Source: an uncultured Bacteroidaceae bacterium
GTDB taxonomy: Bacteria; Bacteroidota; Bacteroidia; Bacteroidales; Bacteroidaceae
Length of the DNA stretch: 64,000 nucleotides
Assembly: GCA_905233765.1 (NCBI GenBank)
Contig: CAJOCU010000001.1
Span: forward strand, 124,001 to 188,000
Direction of reading: 5' to 3'
Shown here: positions 1 to 9,800 of the stretch, piece after piece
Numbering within the stretch: position 1 is the stretch's first letter
How the letters are laid out: each line of letters starts with the position of its first letter
Made by a program: the position numbers and the translations under genes
Notes under the pieces: generated by a model
Databases searched by the model: none
The model's input: only the letters and a program-made list of their open reading frames with translations
What the model was told of the DNA's origin: nothing

Positions 1-66
1 TACGTCTTCGTAGGCGAGAACATCGTCGCAGAAGCCGACCTGATGGCGCAGGTAGTGAAGAATTAG
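1..66 (+). CDS. C-terminal end of LpxC/FabZ-type protein (partial)
   Basis: Only the last 21 codons are in the window (ending MAQVVKN, stop TAG at 64-66). The tail VFVGENIVAEADLMAQVVKN resembles the C-terminus of FabZ 3-hydroxyacyl-ACP dehydratase. In Bacteroidota FabZ is commonly fused behind LpxC, the UDP-3-O-acyl-N-acetylglucosamine deacetylase, and that fusion lies directly upstream of lpxA. The lpxA gene 41 bases downstream supports this. The fusion itself cannot be seen because the rest lies outside the window; a stand-alone FabZ is the alternative. Confidence 0.7.
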   Translation, partial: YVFVGENIVAEADLMAQVVKN

Positions 67-79
67 TTTAAAGGCCCCA

Positions 80-107
80 TTAAACTTTAAACATTAAACA
101 TTAAACT
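80..107. repeat. Four tandem heptamers (TTAAACW) abutting lpxA start
   Basis: Four head-to-tail 7-base units of the form TTAAACT/TTAAACA fill 80-107 and end exactly at the lpxA ATG. They occupy the place of a ribosome-binding site, and no Shine-Dalgarno-like purine run is present. Similar heptamer tracts recur elsewhere in the window, some within genes. Confidence 0.85.
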
Positions 108-878
108 ATGATCAGCCCCCTCGCATACATCGACCCGGCCGCCAAGATTGGTGAGAACGTGGAGATAGGTCCGTTCTGCTACATCGACAAGAATGTGGAG
201 ATCGGCGACAACAACACGCTGATGAACAGCGTCACCATCCTCTCCGGCGCCCGCATCGGCAACGGCAACATCTTCCACCCCGGCAGCGTCATCAGCGGCG
301 TACCGCAGGACCTGAAATTCCGCGGCGAGGAATCGCTGGCCATCATCGGCGACAACAACAAAATCCGCGAGAACGTCACCATCAACCGTGGCACAGCCTC
401 CAAGGGAAAGACGGTGGTGGGCAATGGCAACCTCCTCATGGAAGGCTGCCACGTGGCACACGACACCTTCGTGGGCAACGACATCATCATCGGCAACTGC
501 ACGAAGCTCGCCGGCGAGGTCGTTGTCGATGACCACGCCATCCTCTCCGCCTGCGTGCTGATCCATCAGTTCTGCCGCATCGGCGGCTACACGATGGTGG
601 GCGGCGGCACCGGAGCCTCGCAGAGCGTCCTCCCCTACACCATCTGCGCCCACAATCCAGCCAGCTACTACGGCCTGAATATCGTGGGCCTGCGCCGCCG
701 CAACTTCGACCGCGAGGTCATCAACACCATCCACGAGGCCTATCGCATCATCTATCAGGGCGGAATGTCGCTGGCCGAAGCCCTCGAAACAATTCAAAAC
801 GAGCTTCCCCTCACCCCCGAAATCAAATACATCCTCGACTTCATCGAAGACACAAATAAGAGAGGGTTTGTACATTAA
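108..878 (+). CDS. lpxA: Acyl-ACP--UDP-N-acetylglucosamine O-acyltransferase (LpxA)
   Basis: First committed acyl transfer of lipid A synthesis: moves a 3-hydroxyacyl chain from ACP to the 3-OH of UDP-GlcNAc in the cytosol. The 256-aa length matches the family. The N-terminal two thirds is a left-handed beta-helix of hexapeptide repeats (for example IGENVEIGPFCYI). The motif CHVAHDTFVGN at about residues 114-124 carries the histidines equivalent to the E. coli catalytic pair, with His118 the likely base. GASQSVLPY and the C-terminal helical tail (INTIHEAYRIIY) are also typical. The start is the ATG directly after the heptamer tract; it follows the LpxC/FabZ tail, so the two are probably co-transcribed. 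Confidence 0.96.
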   Translation: MISPLAYIDPAAKIGENVEIGPFCYIDKNVEIGDNNTLMNSVTILSGARIGNGNIFHPGSVISGVPQDLKFRGEESLAIIGDNNKIRENVTINRGTASKGKTVVGNGNLLMEGCHVAHDTFVGNDIIIGNCTKLAGEVVVDDHAILSACVLIHQFCRIGGYTMVGGGTGASQSVLPYTICAHNPASYYGLNIVGLRRRNFDREVINTIHEAYRIIYQGGMSLAEALETIQNELPLTPEIKYILDFIEDTNKRGFVH

Positions 879-879
879 T

Positions 880-1467
880 ATGCTATACACCATCACCGTC
901 GTCAGCCCCGAAGCAGAAGACTTCGACCTCGAGCTCCAGATAGAGTCCGACGCCACCTTTGCAGACCTTCATCATCTCGTACGCGAGAGCTGCGGCTGGA
1001 CGGCTGACCAGAGCGCCCAGCCCTCTACCTTCTACGTCTGCGACGACCGTTGGCACCGCCGCAAGACCATCCCCGAGAAGAGCCTTGAGGATGACACCAT
1101 GGACGAGGTGGAGCTCGGCGACCACCTCGAAGACGAAGGGCAGCGCCTCATCTACCTCTTCAATCCTGACGAGGCCCGTAAGCTCCTGATGGAAGTCACG
1201 CGCATCAGCTACGGCAAGCACATCGATGCCCCTCTCTGCCACCGCAAACACGGCACCGCCCCCGCCCTCGTCGCCCTTGCCGCAATTCCTGGCGGGTCAG
1301 CGTCTGCTCTGGAAGCCCCCGTCTCTTCCGCCTCGCTGCTCGCTGAACTCAACGCTGCAGCCCTCGCCGCGGAAGGTCTCGACGATGATGAGCCAGAGCC
1401 CACCGATGACGACCTCTTCGACATGGACGAGATCGACATGGAAGGCTTCGATTTCACCGAAGAATAA
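880..1467 (+). CDS. Plasmid pRiA4b ORF-3-like (IS1096 passenger-type) protein
   Basis: A 195-aa soluble protein starting at the ATG at 880 (MLYTITVV), one base after the lpxA stop; a TTG four codons upstream would overlap lpxA and is less likely. The body (SFDDLH-like segment [40 protein letters not shown]) matches the family annotated as plasmid pRiA4b ORF-3-like, whose biochemical role is unknown. The C-terminus is strongly acidic ([18 protein letters not shown]). No transposase or IS ends are near, and it sits between two core genes, so it looks like a settled chromosomal member rather than an active IS passenger. Confidence 0.75.
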   Translation: MLYTITVVSPEAEDFDLELQIESDATFADLHHLVRESCGWTADQSAQPSTFYVCDDRWHRRKTIPEKSLEDDTMDEVELGDHLEDEGQRLIYLFNPDEARKLLMEVTRISYGKHIDAPLCHRKHGTAPALVALAAIPGGSASALEAPVSSASLLAELNAAALAAEGLDDDEPEPTDDDLFDMDEIDMEGFDFTEE

Positions 1468-1504
1468 CGCGCCCAACGCTTACCCGCTGGGAATCCCGGT
1501 CCCC

Positions 1505-2398
1505 ATGAAAACCCTCCTCGTACTCCTTGGTCCCACCGCCGTCGGCAAGACCGAACTGGCCCTGCAGCTGGCAGAGCGCTTCGGCAGTCCCATCATCAAT
1601 GCCGACAGCCGCCAGATATACAGGGGACTCACCATCGGCACCGCCGCTCCCACCCCCGAGCAACTGGCTCGCGTACCGCATTACTTTGTCGGCACACTCG
1701 ATGTCACCGACTACTACAGCGCAGCGCGCTACGAAGCCGATGTCCTCCAGCTCACCGGGCAACTCTTTCAAACCCACGACATACTGCTCATGAGCGGTGG
1801 CTCGATGATGTACATCGATGCCGTATGTAAGGGCATTGACGACATCCCGACAGTCACCCCTGAGACACGCGAGCACCTCCACCAACGCCTGGCGACCGAA
1901 GGCCTCGACACCCTCAAGGCCGAACTCCGTCTCCTCGACCCCGAATACTACGCGCAAGCCGACCTGAAAAACACCAAGCGCATCGTTCACGCCCTCGAGG
2001 TCTGCTACCAGACCGGGCGCACCTTCACCAGTTTTCGCACGGCAACACATAAGGAACGTCCTTTCCGCATCGTCAAGCTAGGCCTGCGTCGCGAACGTGC
2101 AGAGCTCTTCAACCGCATCAACCGCCGCGTTGACCAGATGGTATCCGACGGACTCCTCGAGGAAACACGCCGGATGCTCCCCTACCGCCATGAGAACGCC
2201 CTCAACACCGTCGGCTATAAGGAGATGTTCGAAGTCCTCGATGGCCACTGGGAGCTGCCCTTCGCCATCGAACGGCTGAAGAAGAACACCCGTGTCTATG
2301 CCAAAAAGCAGATGACGTGGTTCGCTAAAGACCCCGACAGCCACTGGTTCCACCCCGACGATCCTGCCATCATGACGTATAGCATCGACGCCGATTGA
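1505..2398 (+). CDS. miaA: tRNA dimethylallyltransferase (MiaA)
   Basis: Transfers a dimethylallyl group to the N6 of adenine 37 in tRNAs that read codons starting with U. The 297-aa protein begins [19 protein letters not shown], with the P-loop at about residues 9-16, followed by the family motifs [29 protein letters not shown], and [18 protein letters not shown]. The C-terminal part [13 protein letters not shown] and [15 protein letters not shown] is diagnostic. The frame stays open further upstream, but the ATG at 1505 gives the canonical N-terminus and lies 37 bases after the preceding gene. Likely co-transcribed with lpxA. Confidence 0.96.
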   Translation: MKTLLVLLGPTAVGKTELALQLAERFGSPIINADSRQIYRGLTIGTAAPTPEQLARVPHYFVGTLDVTDYYSAARYEADVLQLTGQLFQTHDILLMSGGSMMYIDAVCKGIDDIPTVTPETREHLHQRLATEGLDTLKAELRLLDPEYYAQADLKNTKRIVHALEVCYQTGRTFTSFRTATHKERPFRIVKLGLRRERAELFNRINRRVDQMVSDGLLEETRRMLPYRHENALNTVGYKEMFEVLDGHWELPFAIERLKKNTRVYAKKQMTWFAKDPDSHWFHPDDPAIMTYSIDAD

Positions 2399-2483
2399 AG
2401 CTTCATTGATTAGGAAAATTGCGGACAATCATCATTTGCCGACATGCCACATTTTCATTAAATTTCCTTAATAATCACTCACA

Positions 2484-2518
2484 TTTTCCGTTCTTTTCAA
2501 TATTTGTATTTAACTTTG
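2484..2518 (+). promoter_or_regulatory. Bacteroidota-type promoter for the GH43-like gene
   Basis: The -7 element TAACTTTG at 2511-2518 fits TAnnTTTG. An imperfect -33 (TTTTC, about 2484-2488) lies about 22 bases upstream. It is 26 bases before the ATG at 2544, giving a very short leader. Confidence 0.6.
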
Positions 2519-2543
2519 GAGCAAGAAAACCAAACTTACACTT

Positions 2544-3521
2544 ATGAAACTACGCAACATCCTCCTGGCGGCATCGCTCGCCGTCGCCTGCGGAGTCAGC
2601 GCTAAGCCCAAGACCACCGCTTATCTGTTCACCTACTTCACCGGTAATGCTCCCGAACAGGAGCAGATATGCTACGCCATCTCCGAGGACGGCTGGAGCT
2701 ACACACCGCTGAACAACGGCCAGCCCATCATCGCTTCCAAGGACATCGCCCTCACCGGCTGCGTCCGTGACCCACACATCCTGCGTGGCAAGTGCGGCTG
2801 GTTTTACATGGTCGTCACCGACATGAAGAGCTCCCTGGGCTGGAGCAGCAACCGAGGGATGGTTCTCATGCGCTCCAAGGACCTCGTCAACTGGCAACAC
2901 CACACCGTGCACTTCCCTGATCGCTTCAAGGGAACCATGTTCGAGCATGTCACACGCGTGTGGGCGCCTCAAACCATCTACGACAAGCGCACAGGCAAAT
3001 ACATCGTCTATTTCTCCATCCTCACCGATGACGGTTCCTGCCCCTACGACCGCGTCTATTGGGCCTATGCAAACAAGGACTTCAGCGACCTCGAGGGTGA
3101 GCCTAAGCTGCTCTTCGACATGAAGAGTGCCAGCATTGATACCGACATCGTACAAGACGATGAAGGCCTCCTCCATATCTTCTTCAAGACAGAGGGAAGC
3201 AAACAGAAAGGAATCAAGCAATTTATTGCGAAGGATTTTTACAACGGAAACACCTGGGAGCTCCAGCCCGGATGGTGTCAAGACACCAACAAACAGGTCG
3301 AAGGCTCCGGCGTCTTCCGCCTGCACGACGGCACATGGGTGCTGATGTACGACTGTTACACCAGCGGCCACTATCAGTTCTGCAAGAGCACCGACCTGAA
3401 GACCTTCAAGCAGGTGCAGGACACCAAGACCGAAGGCAACTTCACACCCCGACATGGCACCGTCATCGCGATCACGGCCAAGGAGCTGAAACGTCTCACG
3501 GAAGCATTCCCCAACAAGTAA
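2544..3521 (+). CDS. Secreted GH43-like glycosidase
   Basis: A 325-aa protein with a signal peptide (MKLRNILLAASLAVACGVSA) and a single five-bladed beta-propeller domain of the GH43 type, a family acting on arabinose- and xylose-containing glycans. Candidate catalytic residues: base Asp76 in VRDPH, pKa-modulating Asp199 in SIDTD and acid Glu253 in VEGSGVF, in the family order. KDLVNWQHH and RVWAPQTIYDKRTGKYIVYFS are also typical blade sequences. Being periplasmic or exported fits a monocistronic polysaccharide-degradation gene; it has its own promoter and terminator. The exact substrate and subfamily cannot be told from sequence reading. Confidence 0.8.
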   Translation: MKLRNILLAASLAVACGVSAKPKTTAYLFTYFTGNAPEQEQICYAISEDGWSYTPLNNGQPIIASKDIALTGCVRDPHILRGKCGWFYMVVTDMKSSLGWSSNRGMVLMRSKDLVNWQHHTVHFPDRFKGTMFEHVTRVWAPQTIYDKRTGKYIVYFSILTDDGSCPYDRVYWAYANKDFSDLEGEPKLLFDMKSASIDTDIVQDDEGLLHIFFKTEGSKQKGIKQFIAKDFYNGNTWELQPGWCQDTNKQVEGSGVFRLHDGTWVLMYDCYTSGHYQFCKSTDLKTFKQVQDTKTEGNFTPRHGTVIAITAKELKRLTEAFPNK

Positions 3522-3539
3522 AAGGGAACAAATAGGGAA

Positions 3540-3569
3540 GAGCCTGACAGTAATTGTCAGGCTCTTTTT
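3540..3569 (+). terminator. Rho-independent terminator after GH43-like gene
   Basis: A perfect 10-bp stem GAGCCTGACA / TGTCAGGCTC (3540-3549 with 3555-3564), a 5-base loop and a run of five T (3565-3569), 18 bases after the stop codon. Confidence 0.92.
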
Positions 3570-3615
3570 GTGTGACATTTTTACACACTTATTATCTTAA
3601 ATAATGTTAAGAAAT

Positions 3616-3667
3616 TAAATTTGGGCACGCTCGCGTGCAAACGTAATTGAAAAAAGCTTTAATTTTG
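3616..3667 (+). promoter_or_regulatory. Candidate promoter(s) of the FAS1/SusCD operon
   Basis: Two -7 like elements lie in the 203-base gap between the terminator and the first operon gene: TAAATTTG at 3616-3623 and TAATTTTG at 3660-3667. Neither has a clear TTTG at the right distance, so they may need an activator. The resulting leader would be about 100-150 bases. No divergent regulator gene is adjacent. Confidence 0.45.
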
Positions 3668-3772
3668 ACCGCTTAAAGTGATGAAAACACTTAAAAATCC
3701 CTTTGAAAAAGGGAAAATAGCACTCATTTACGAGTATTAACTAAATCAACTAATAAACTCAAATTCAAGTGT

Positions 3773-6700
3773 ATGAAAAACCGTTTTAGCACGTATGCCA
3801 CGCATGCTTTGCGCGCGCTCAGCATCATGGCTCTATGCGGACTAAGTAGCGCTTGTAAAGACGACTACATCCTCGACGACGAGAAACCGGATTGGCTTTA
3901 CGAGAACATCTACTCCTACTTAGAGCGGAAAGGCACGTTCACCAACTACCTTCAGCTGATGCAGGACAAGGACATCAACACGGAAGGTGCACGTGACCTG
4001 AAAGAGGTGCTCAGCAAGACCGGTTCCAAGACCGTCTTCGTCGCCAACGACGAGGCCTGGGACAAGTTCTTCCGCCACAACGCCACTTTACCCGCCTCCA
4101 ATCCATGGCACAATGCCACCAGCTACGGCAACCTGACGCCAGCTCAAAAGAAGCTGCTCATCCACACGAGTATGCTCAACAACGCCATCGTCATGGAGAA
4201 CCTCTCCGCAGCCGATGGCGACGGCACCAAGGCACCGGAGCCCGGACAGTATATGCGCCGCTACACCGACGTCGATGTGCTGGACACCATCACCTACATC
4301 CCCGCCAAGCAGGTGCCCATCTCTTACAGCCCCACCGACGAGGACTACTGGGCTAAGTTCCGCGGCAAAGAAGACGCGCCAGGCCCTGGCATCTACCTCG
4401 TCACCGATGCTACACGCAACATGATGCTCCACTTCACCCGCGAGCACATGGGACGTGGCGATGTTGACATCAGAGACGACGAAGACTTCAAGATTATCAT
4501 GGGCGAAGGTCGTAAAACGGACGATGTTCACATCTATAACGCACGCTTGATTGAGAAGGACAGCGTGGCTGAGAACGGCTATGTCAACGTGACGGAGAAA
4601 GTGCTGGTGCCCCTGCCCAGCATGGCCGAGGTAATCCGCACCAGCGGCAGGACCAACATCTTCGCACACATGATGGACCGTTTCTCCTACCCCTACCCCA
4701 ACACCACACTCACCGAGAACTACCGCAACCTGCATCCGGATTTCTCCGGAACCATCTACACTAAGCTATATTTCACAGAGACGATGGGTGCACGCGGAAA
4801 GTCACAGGTCATTGACCCCAACAATGTAACCGTTGGCGCTGAGCGTCGTCTGGAATACGACCCGGGATGGAACGAATACTCCTTGACAGACGAAACCCGC
4901 AAGGATATGGCCGCCATGTTCGTCCCAGACGACGAGACCTTCATCCGCGAATTCTCTACGGGTGGTAGTCTTTCGCAGTTCATCAGCACTTATACCCCCG
5001 AGCATAAGGATTACACCTTTGACATCAACGACCTGGAAACGCTCTATCGCAAGATTGACTACATTCCGCTGGACAATGTGCGAGACCTGCTGAACAACCA
5101 CATGCACGTTTCCTTCGTGAATGCCGTCCCCCACAAGATTCAGAATCTGCGCGACGACATCTCACAAGATGCCATGTTCACGCCCGACGATGTCGCAAAC
5201 ATCGACACCTGTCTTCTGGCTTGTAACGGCGCTATCTATGTGATGAAGGCGGTCTATGGCCCTGCCAACTTCGTGTCCGTGGCGGGTCCGGCAAACATCA
5301 CCGAGACCAACACCATCATGCGATGGGCCATCAATGACGGTAAGGACAACGCTACATCGGAACAAATGCACATGAACTACTATGCATATCTGACCGCTAT
5401 GCGTTCCACCTTCTCCTTATTCCTGCCCAGCGACGATGCACTCACCCGCACCTATGACCCCATCAGCTTCACCAGCCAGCACGCACGTGCCATTCGCATC
5501 GAGAAGAAAGATAAGGGCACCCCGCCGCTCGATTTCTACAACTATCCCTACAATACTACCACCGGTGTCCTCGCAGACTCCCCCTTCCTGCTGGACACCC
5601 CCGACAAATGGTCTGTCCTCAACCGTTTGCGCACGATTCTGGAGAGCCACACCATTGTCCACAACGACGACAACCCCATCGACAACGAGGATGAATATTA
5701 TCTGGCCAAGAACGGTTCTGGTTTAAAGGTGACCAAGGCATTCAACCCCTCGACTGGTAAATACGCCGTCACAAAGGTGCAGGGCGGTTTCCAATTGGAG
5801 AACGAGCGCGCTGGCATCACAGGCGGCTCTCCCGGCACCTGGGAAATCGAAGTCGCTCCCAGCAACACCTATGAGGAGCGAAACGGCACGACCTTCGTCA
5901 TCAACGACGCTCCCATCATCCCTGCCAGCAAGAGCATCTACCACGCCCTCACCCAAGAATTCCCCGAAGAAGGTGATGCGTTCTATGCCCTCACGGATTT
6001 CGATGGTAACCTTGATATCATCCAAGCGATCGTCCGCGATTCAAAAGATGTTAAGAACTACAGTTTCTGGTATGGTGGTTCCACAACGGGCGCCATTGAC
6101 TTTAACGTCAAATTCCTCAGCAACTACAACTACACCGTTTTGGTTCCCACGGCAGATGCGATTGCTGATGCCATCTCAAAAGGTCTGCCGACTTGGGAGT
6201 CCATCAGGGAAGACTTCGAAAATAGCATCGAACGGGATGAGGAAGGTGAACCTATGTATTGGGACACCGGCAAGACCCACGTGATGTGGATTCACGAAAT
6301 AGATCCTGAAACAGGTCTGCCCGAAGAGGAAAGCACGGATAGCCTTCGCGTCCTCGCTCAGGTCACCTACCTCCACAACTTCCTTCGCTGCCATTTCATT
6401 GACAACAGTTTCTTTGAAGACAAGTCTGCTCGTACCGTTAAAGACTTTTCCTCTTTCAGCTACGATCAGATCAACGGCACCTTCGTGAAAGTCTATATGG
6501 GCCGCCAGCCCTCACATTTGGTGGTTCATGATGCTGTAGGCGGCCCTGAGCTCACCACCACAGGTAACCTACGCAACATCCTGACAAGCGATATGATCTG
6601 TATCAACGATGATGACGGATCGATGTCCGGTAAAGAAACGACGCCTACCGCTCGTCCCAGCATGAAAAATATCGCGCTGAAATCATCCAGCTCGGCTGTG

Positions 6701-6856
6701 GTGCATCAGATTAATGGCGTGCTATGCCATACCAAGCTCACGGCTAACGGTCGCCATGACGGCGCCTGGAAAACCACCGCAGACTGTAAGCGTTATCTGC
6801 GGAGATTCCACGTCCCTTCAACCTCCACTATCCAAAAAATGAAGCGCCATGAATAA
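3773..6856 (+). CDS. Large FAS1 (fasciclin) repeat lipoprotein
   Basis: A 1027-aa predicted lipoprotein: signal peptide ending LSSAC with Cys28 as the acylated residue. I see about four FAS1-like units, each recognisable by a leading helix and a TVFVANDEAWDKFF-type core: roughly residues 45-265, 285-500, 510-720 and 745-1000 (SKTVFVANDEAWDKF, MAAMFVPDDETFIREF, FSLFLPSDDALTRTY, YTVLVPTADAIADAI). FAS1 domains mediate adhesion or carbohydrate binding. As first gene of the operon and overlapping the SusC gene by 8 bases, it is probably a surface glycan-binding partner of that transporter. The ligand is unknown. Confidence 0.82.
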   Translation: MKNRFSTYATHALRALSIMALCGLSSACKDDYILDDEKPDWLYENIYSYLERKGTFTNYLQLMQDKDINTEGARDLKEVLSKTGSKTVFVANDEAWDKFFRHNATLPASNPWHNATSYGNLTPAQKKLLIHTSMLNNAIVMENLSAADGDGTKAPEPGQYMRRYTDVDVLDTITYIPAKQVPISYSPTDEDYWAKFRGKEDAPGPGIYLVTDATRNMMLHFTREHMGRGDVDIRDDEDFKIIMGEGRKTDDVHIYNARLIEKDSVAENGYVNVTEKVLVPLPSMAEVIRTSGRTNIFAHMMDRFSYPYPNTTLTENYRNLHPDFSGTIYTKLYFTETMGARGKSQVIDPNNVTVGAERRLEYDPGWNEYSLTDETRKDMAAMFVPDDETFIREFSTGGSLSQFISTYTPEHKDYTFDINDLETLYRKIDYIPLDNVRDLLNNHMHVSFVNAVPHKIQNLRDDISQDAMFTPDDVANIDTCLLACNGAIYVMKAVYGPANFVSVAGPANITETNTIMRWAINDGKDNATSEQMHMNYYAYLTAMRSTFSLFLPSDDALTRTYDPISFTSQHARAIRIEKKDKGTPPLDFYNYPYNTTTGVLADSPFLLDTPDKWSVLNRLRTILESHTIVHNDDNPIDNEDEYYLAKNGSGLKVTKAFNPSTGKYAVTKVQGGFQLENERAGITGGSPGTWEIEVAPSNTYEERNGTTFVINDAPIIPASKSIYHALTQEFPEEGDAFYALTDFDGNLDIIQAIVRDSKDVKNYSFWYGGSTTGAIDFNVKFLSNYNYTVLVPTADAIADAISKGLPTWESIREDFENSIERDEEGEPMYWDTGKTHVMWIHEIDPETGLPEEESTDSLRVLAQVTYLHNFLRCHFIDNSFFEDKSARTVKDFSSFSYDQINGTFVKVYMGRQPSHLVVHDAVGGPELTTTGNLRNILTSDMICINDDDGSMSGKETTPTARPSMKNIALKSSSSAVVHQINGVLCHTKLTANGRHDGAWKTTADCKRYLRRFHVPSTSTIQKMKRHE

Positions 6857-9800
6857 ATTCCTTAAACTGATTCTACTCTGTGCGGTTTGCCTCACAGCCA
6901 CCACGGCCAGTGCTCAGCAACGGCGCATTTCAGGTACCGTATCGGATGACTTCGATGTCGTTCCAGGTGCCAATGTGGTCGAACGAGATAAGAACAACCG
7001 TATTGTCAGTGCTACCGTCACCGACATGAACGGCCACTTCACCCTCGCCATCAAAGACCCCAACAATACACTGAATGTCACCTTCATGGGCCTGAAGCCC
7101 TTCTCCAAGAAGATTGGCACACAGAACTCATGGAACATCAAGCTGGCCGACAACACCAAGACGATGACCGAGGTGAAGGTCACAGCCAAAAAGCGCCAAC
7201 AGTCCGGCGGCCTCAGCATTCCCGTGCGCGAGCTCGCGGGCGCCTCACAAACGTTTAATATGGATGAGATGGAGGGTATGGCCTTCGAATCTGTCGATCA
7301 GGCCCTGCAAGGTCAGATTGCCGGTCTCGACATCGTGCAGAACTCCGGTAACCTCGGTTCCGGTACGACGATGCGCCTCCGTGGTACCACCACCATCAAC
7401 GGTAACGCCAATCCTCTGATTGTCGTCAACGACCACATCTTCGAGCTCCCTGAGGATGCTACCAAGGGCATCGACTTCGGCGACCTCGACAACGAAGAGC
7501 AGTTCTCCACCCTCCTGAACGTCAACCCCGAGGACATCCAGAGCATCGAGGTGCTCAAGGACGCCTCCACCGCAAAATGGGGTGCCAAGGGCGCCAACGG
7601 TGTCATCGAGATCAAACTGCGCCGCGGTCACAGGGGCAAGACCAACGTCACCTTCTCCTACAGATTCAATGGCACCTGGCAGCCTGACGGCTACAAGATG
7701 CTCGACGGCGACGGTTACACCATGATGCTGAAGGAAGCTTATTTCAATCCCCAGCAGATTGCCACCACGATGCCTGAGTTGGACTACGACCAGAACAAGA
7801 CGAACATCTATCCCCACTACAGCAACAACACCAACTGGATCGATGCCGTGCGGCAGTTCGGTCAGGAGCACAAGTGGTATGTCACCCTCTCGGGCGGTGG
7901 AGAAAAAGCACAATTCCGCATCTCTGCCGGTTACGATAAGTCCAAAGGTTCTATCATTGGCCAGAAGCTCGACCGCTTCACCACCCAGACAGCCCTGGAC
8001 TACGAGGTCAGCGACCGTATCAAGTTCACATCGAACATCAGCTTGACCTTCACGAACAACCACAAGAACAACCCCAACGACATTCTAAGCCGTGCCTACA
8101 AGGCGATGCCGAACATGAGCATCGATGAACTAAAGGCCGAAATGGTCGATGGGCAGCTCACCTACGTTCCTACAGGCCGCTATTTCAATATGTTGCCGCT
8201 GGATCCAGTGTCCAATGACAATAGCAACTATAACTATACCAGCTATGACCTGATTGACATGTTCACCAACGGTAACCCCGTGGCCTACGGATACGGCGGT
8301 TGGAATCTGGAGAAACAGTATAACCTCACACCTCAGTTTGCCATTGACTACAAGTTCCTGGGCAAGGACAATGACCACACCCAGTTGAACTATAAGGGCG
8401 ATGTCCAGTTAAATATCTACAACACGTCCAACGACAAATATATCCCCGCAGAGCTCCGCACCATGGATTGGATCTACGGCGGTGACAACACCTATCGCAA
8501 GATTTCCAATAACCGCAATACGGTAGGTAATTCCGAGTACAAGAGTCTTGAGTTCACCACCCGACATGACCTGGCATTCTATCCCCACTTCAAGAATGAG
8601 GACTGGAGCGCCAGCGCCCTGGTTCGTTGGGAACTGAAGTCCGGACAGTCCAGCACCCAGAGTTCCGACATGTGGAACGTCCCCACCGGCATCACCGACC
8701 CGACCGTCGTTGCCCTGCTACAGAGCGCGGGTGCCTCCAATGGCGAATGGCGCGAGACGAGCTTCTACGTGCAGGCGCACGCGTCATATAAGAGTAAGTA
8801 CAACCTCGATGTCAGCGTCCGTTGGGATGGCACGACCGCCATGGGTACAAGCAAGAAGTTCGGCACCTTCCCCTTCGTGGGTCTTCGATGGAACATCATC
8901 GACGAGCCTTGGATGAAATGGTCACGCAAATGGCTCTCCATGCTCTCCATCCGTCCCACATGGGGTATCACCGGTAACTCCGGTGGCGGCGGCTTCAGCC
9001 AGTACAACAAGTACTATACATCGGCCTCCCGCTACAACGGCCATACCATTATTATCCCCGAGAACCTCTCGCTGAGCTCCCTCCAGTGGGAGAAGACGCG
9101 GAAGCTCAACCTCGGATTCAACATTGGCCTGCTAGACGACCTCCTCAACTTCGAGGTGGAAGTCTATGACAACAAGGTCACCGACCTGATTATGCAGAAC
9201 CAGCGTATTGCCTCTGCCAACGGTTTCTCGTCACTGGCAAAGATCAATGCCGGTGTGATGCGTAACAGAGGTTGGGAGTTGAACTTCTCCACGGGCTGGT
9301 TTGCCAAGGTCGGCAAGTTCTCCATGAAGGTCCGTGGTAACATCTCGCAGAATATCAATGAGATTGAGGAAATGGATCCCCTCGTCATTGAGGGCCTGAA
9401 CCCCGCCGAGACCTTTGAGCCCAACAACTTTGACATCAACGACGACGATCATGGATACAAGGCCCTGCGCCGCATTCAAGAGCACAACGCCTTCGGATCC
9501 ATCTATGGTCTGAGATACAAGGGCGTCTATCGCTACGACTACGAGCACAACGGCTACACGCAGGACTCCCACTACAAGTACGGCTATGCAGAGAGTGTCC
9601 CCGATGGCAACGGCGGCTACCGCGACAGCAAGACACCGGCTGAAGCACAGGCCTATGGCGACGGATGGCACTGGAAGCAGAATGCAGACGGCACATGGAG
9701 TCATGACTACCGGATCAATACCGCAGCTGCCGCACAGCGCCGTGGCGAAGAGAATGCCACCTGCCCCATCGCTTACGATGCGGATGGCAATATGCTCACC

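Noticed and set aside
880..1467. Active insertion sequence of the IS1096 type
   Set aside because: No transposase, terminal repeats or target duplication are seen around the pRiA4b ORF-3-like gene.
1226..1504. Extended miaA start 93 codons upstream
   Set aside because: It overlaps the preceding gene in another frame. The P-loop N-terminus begins at the ATG at 1505.
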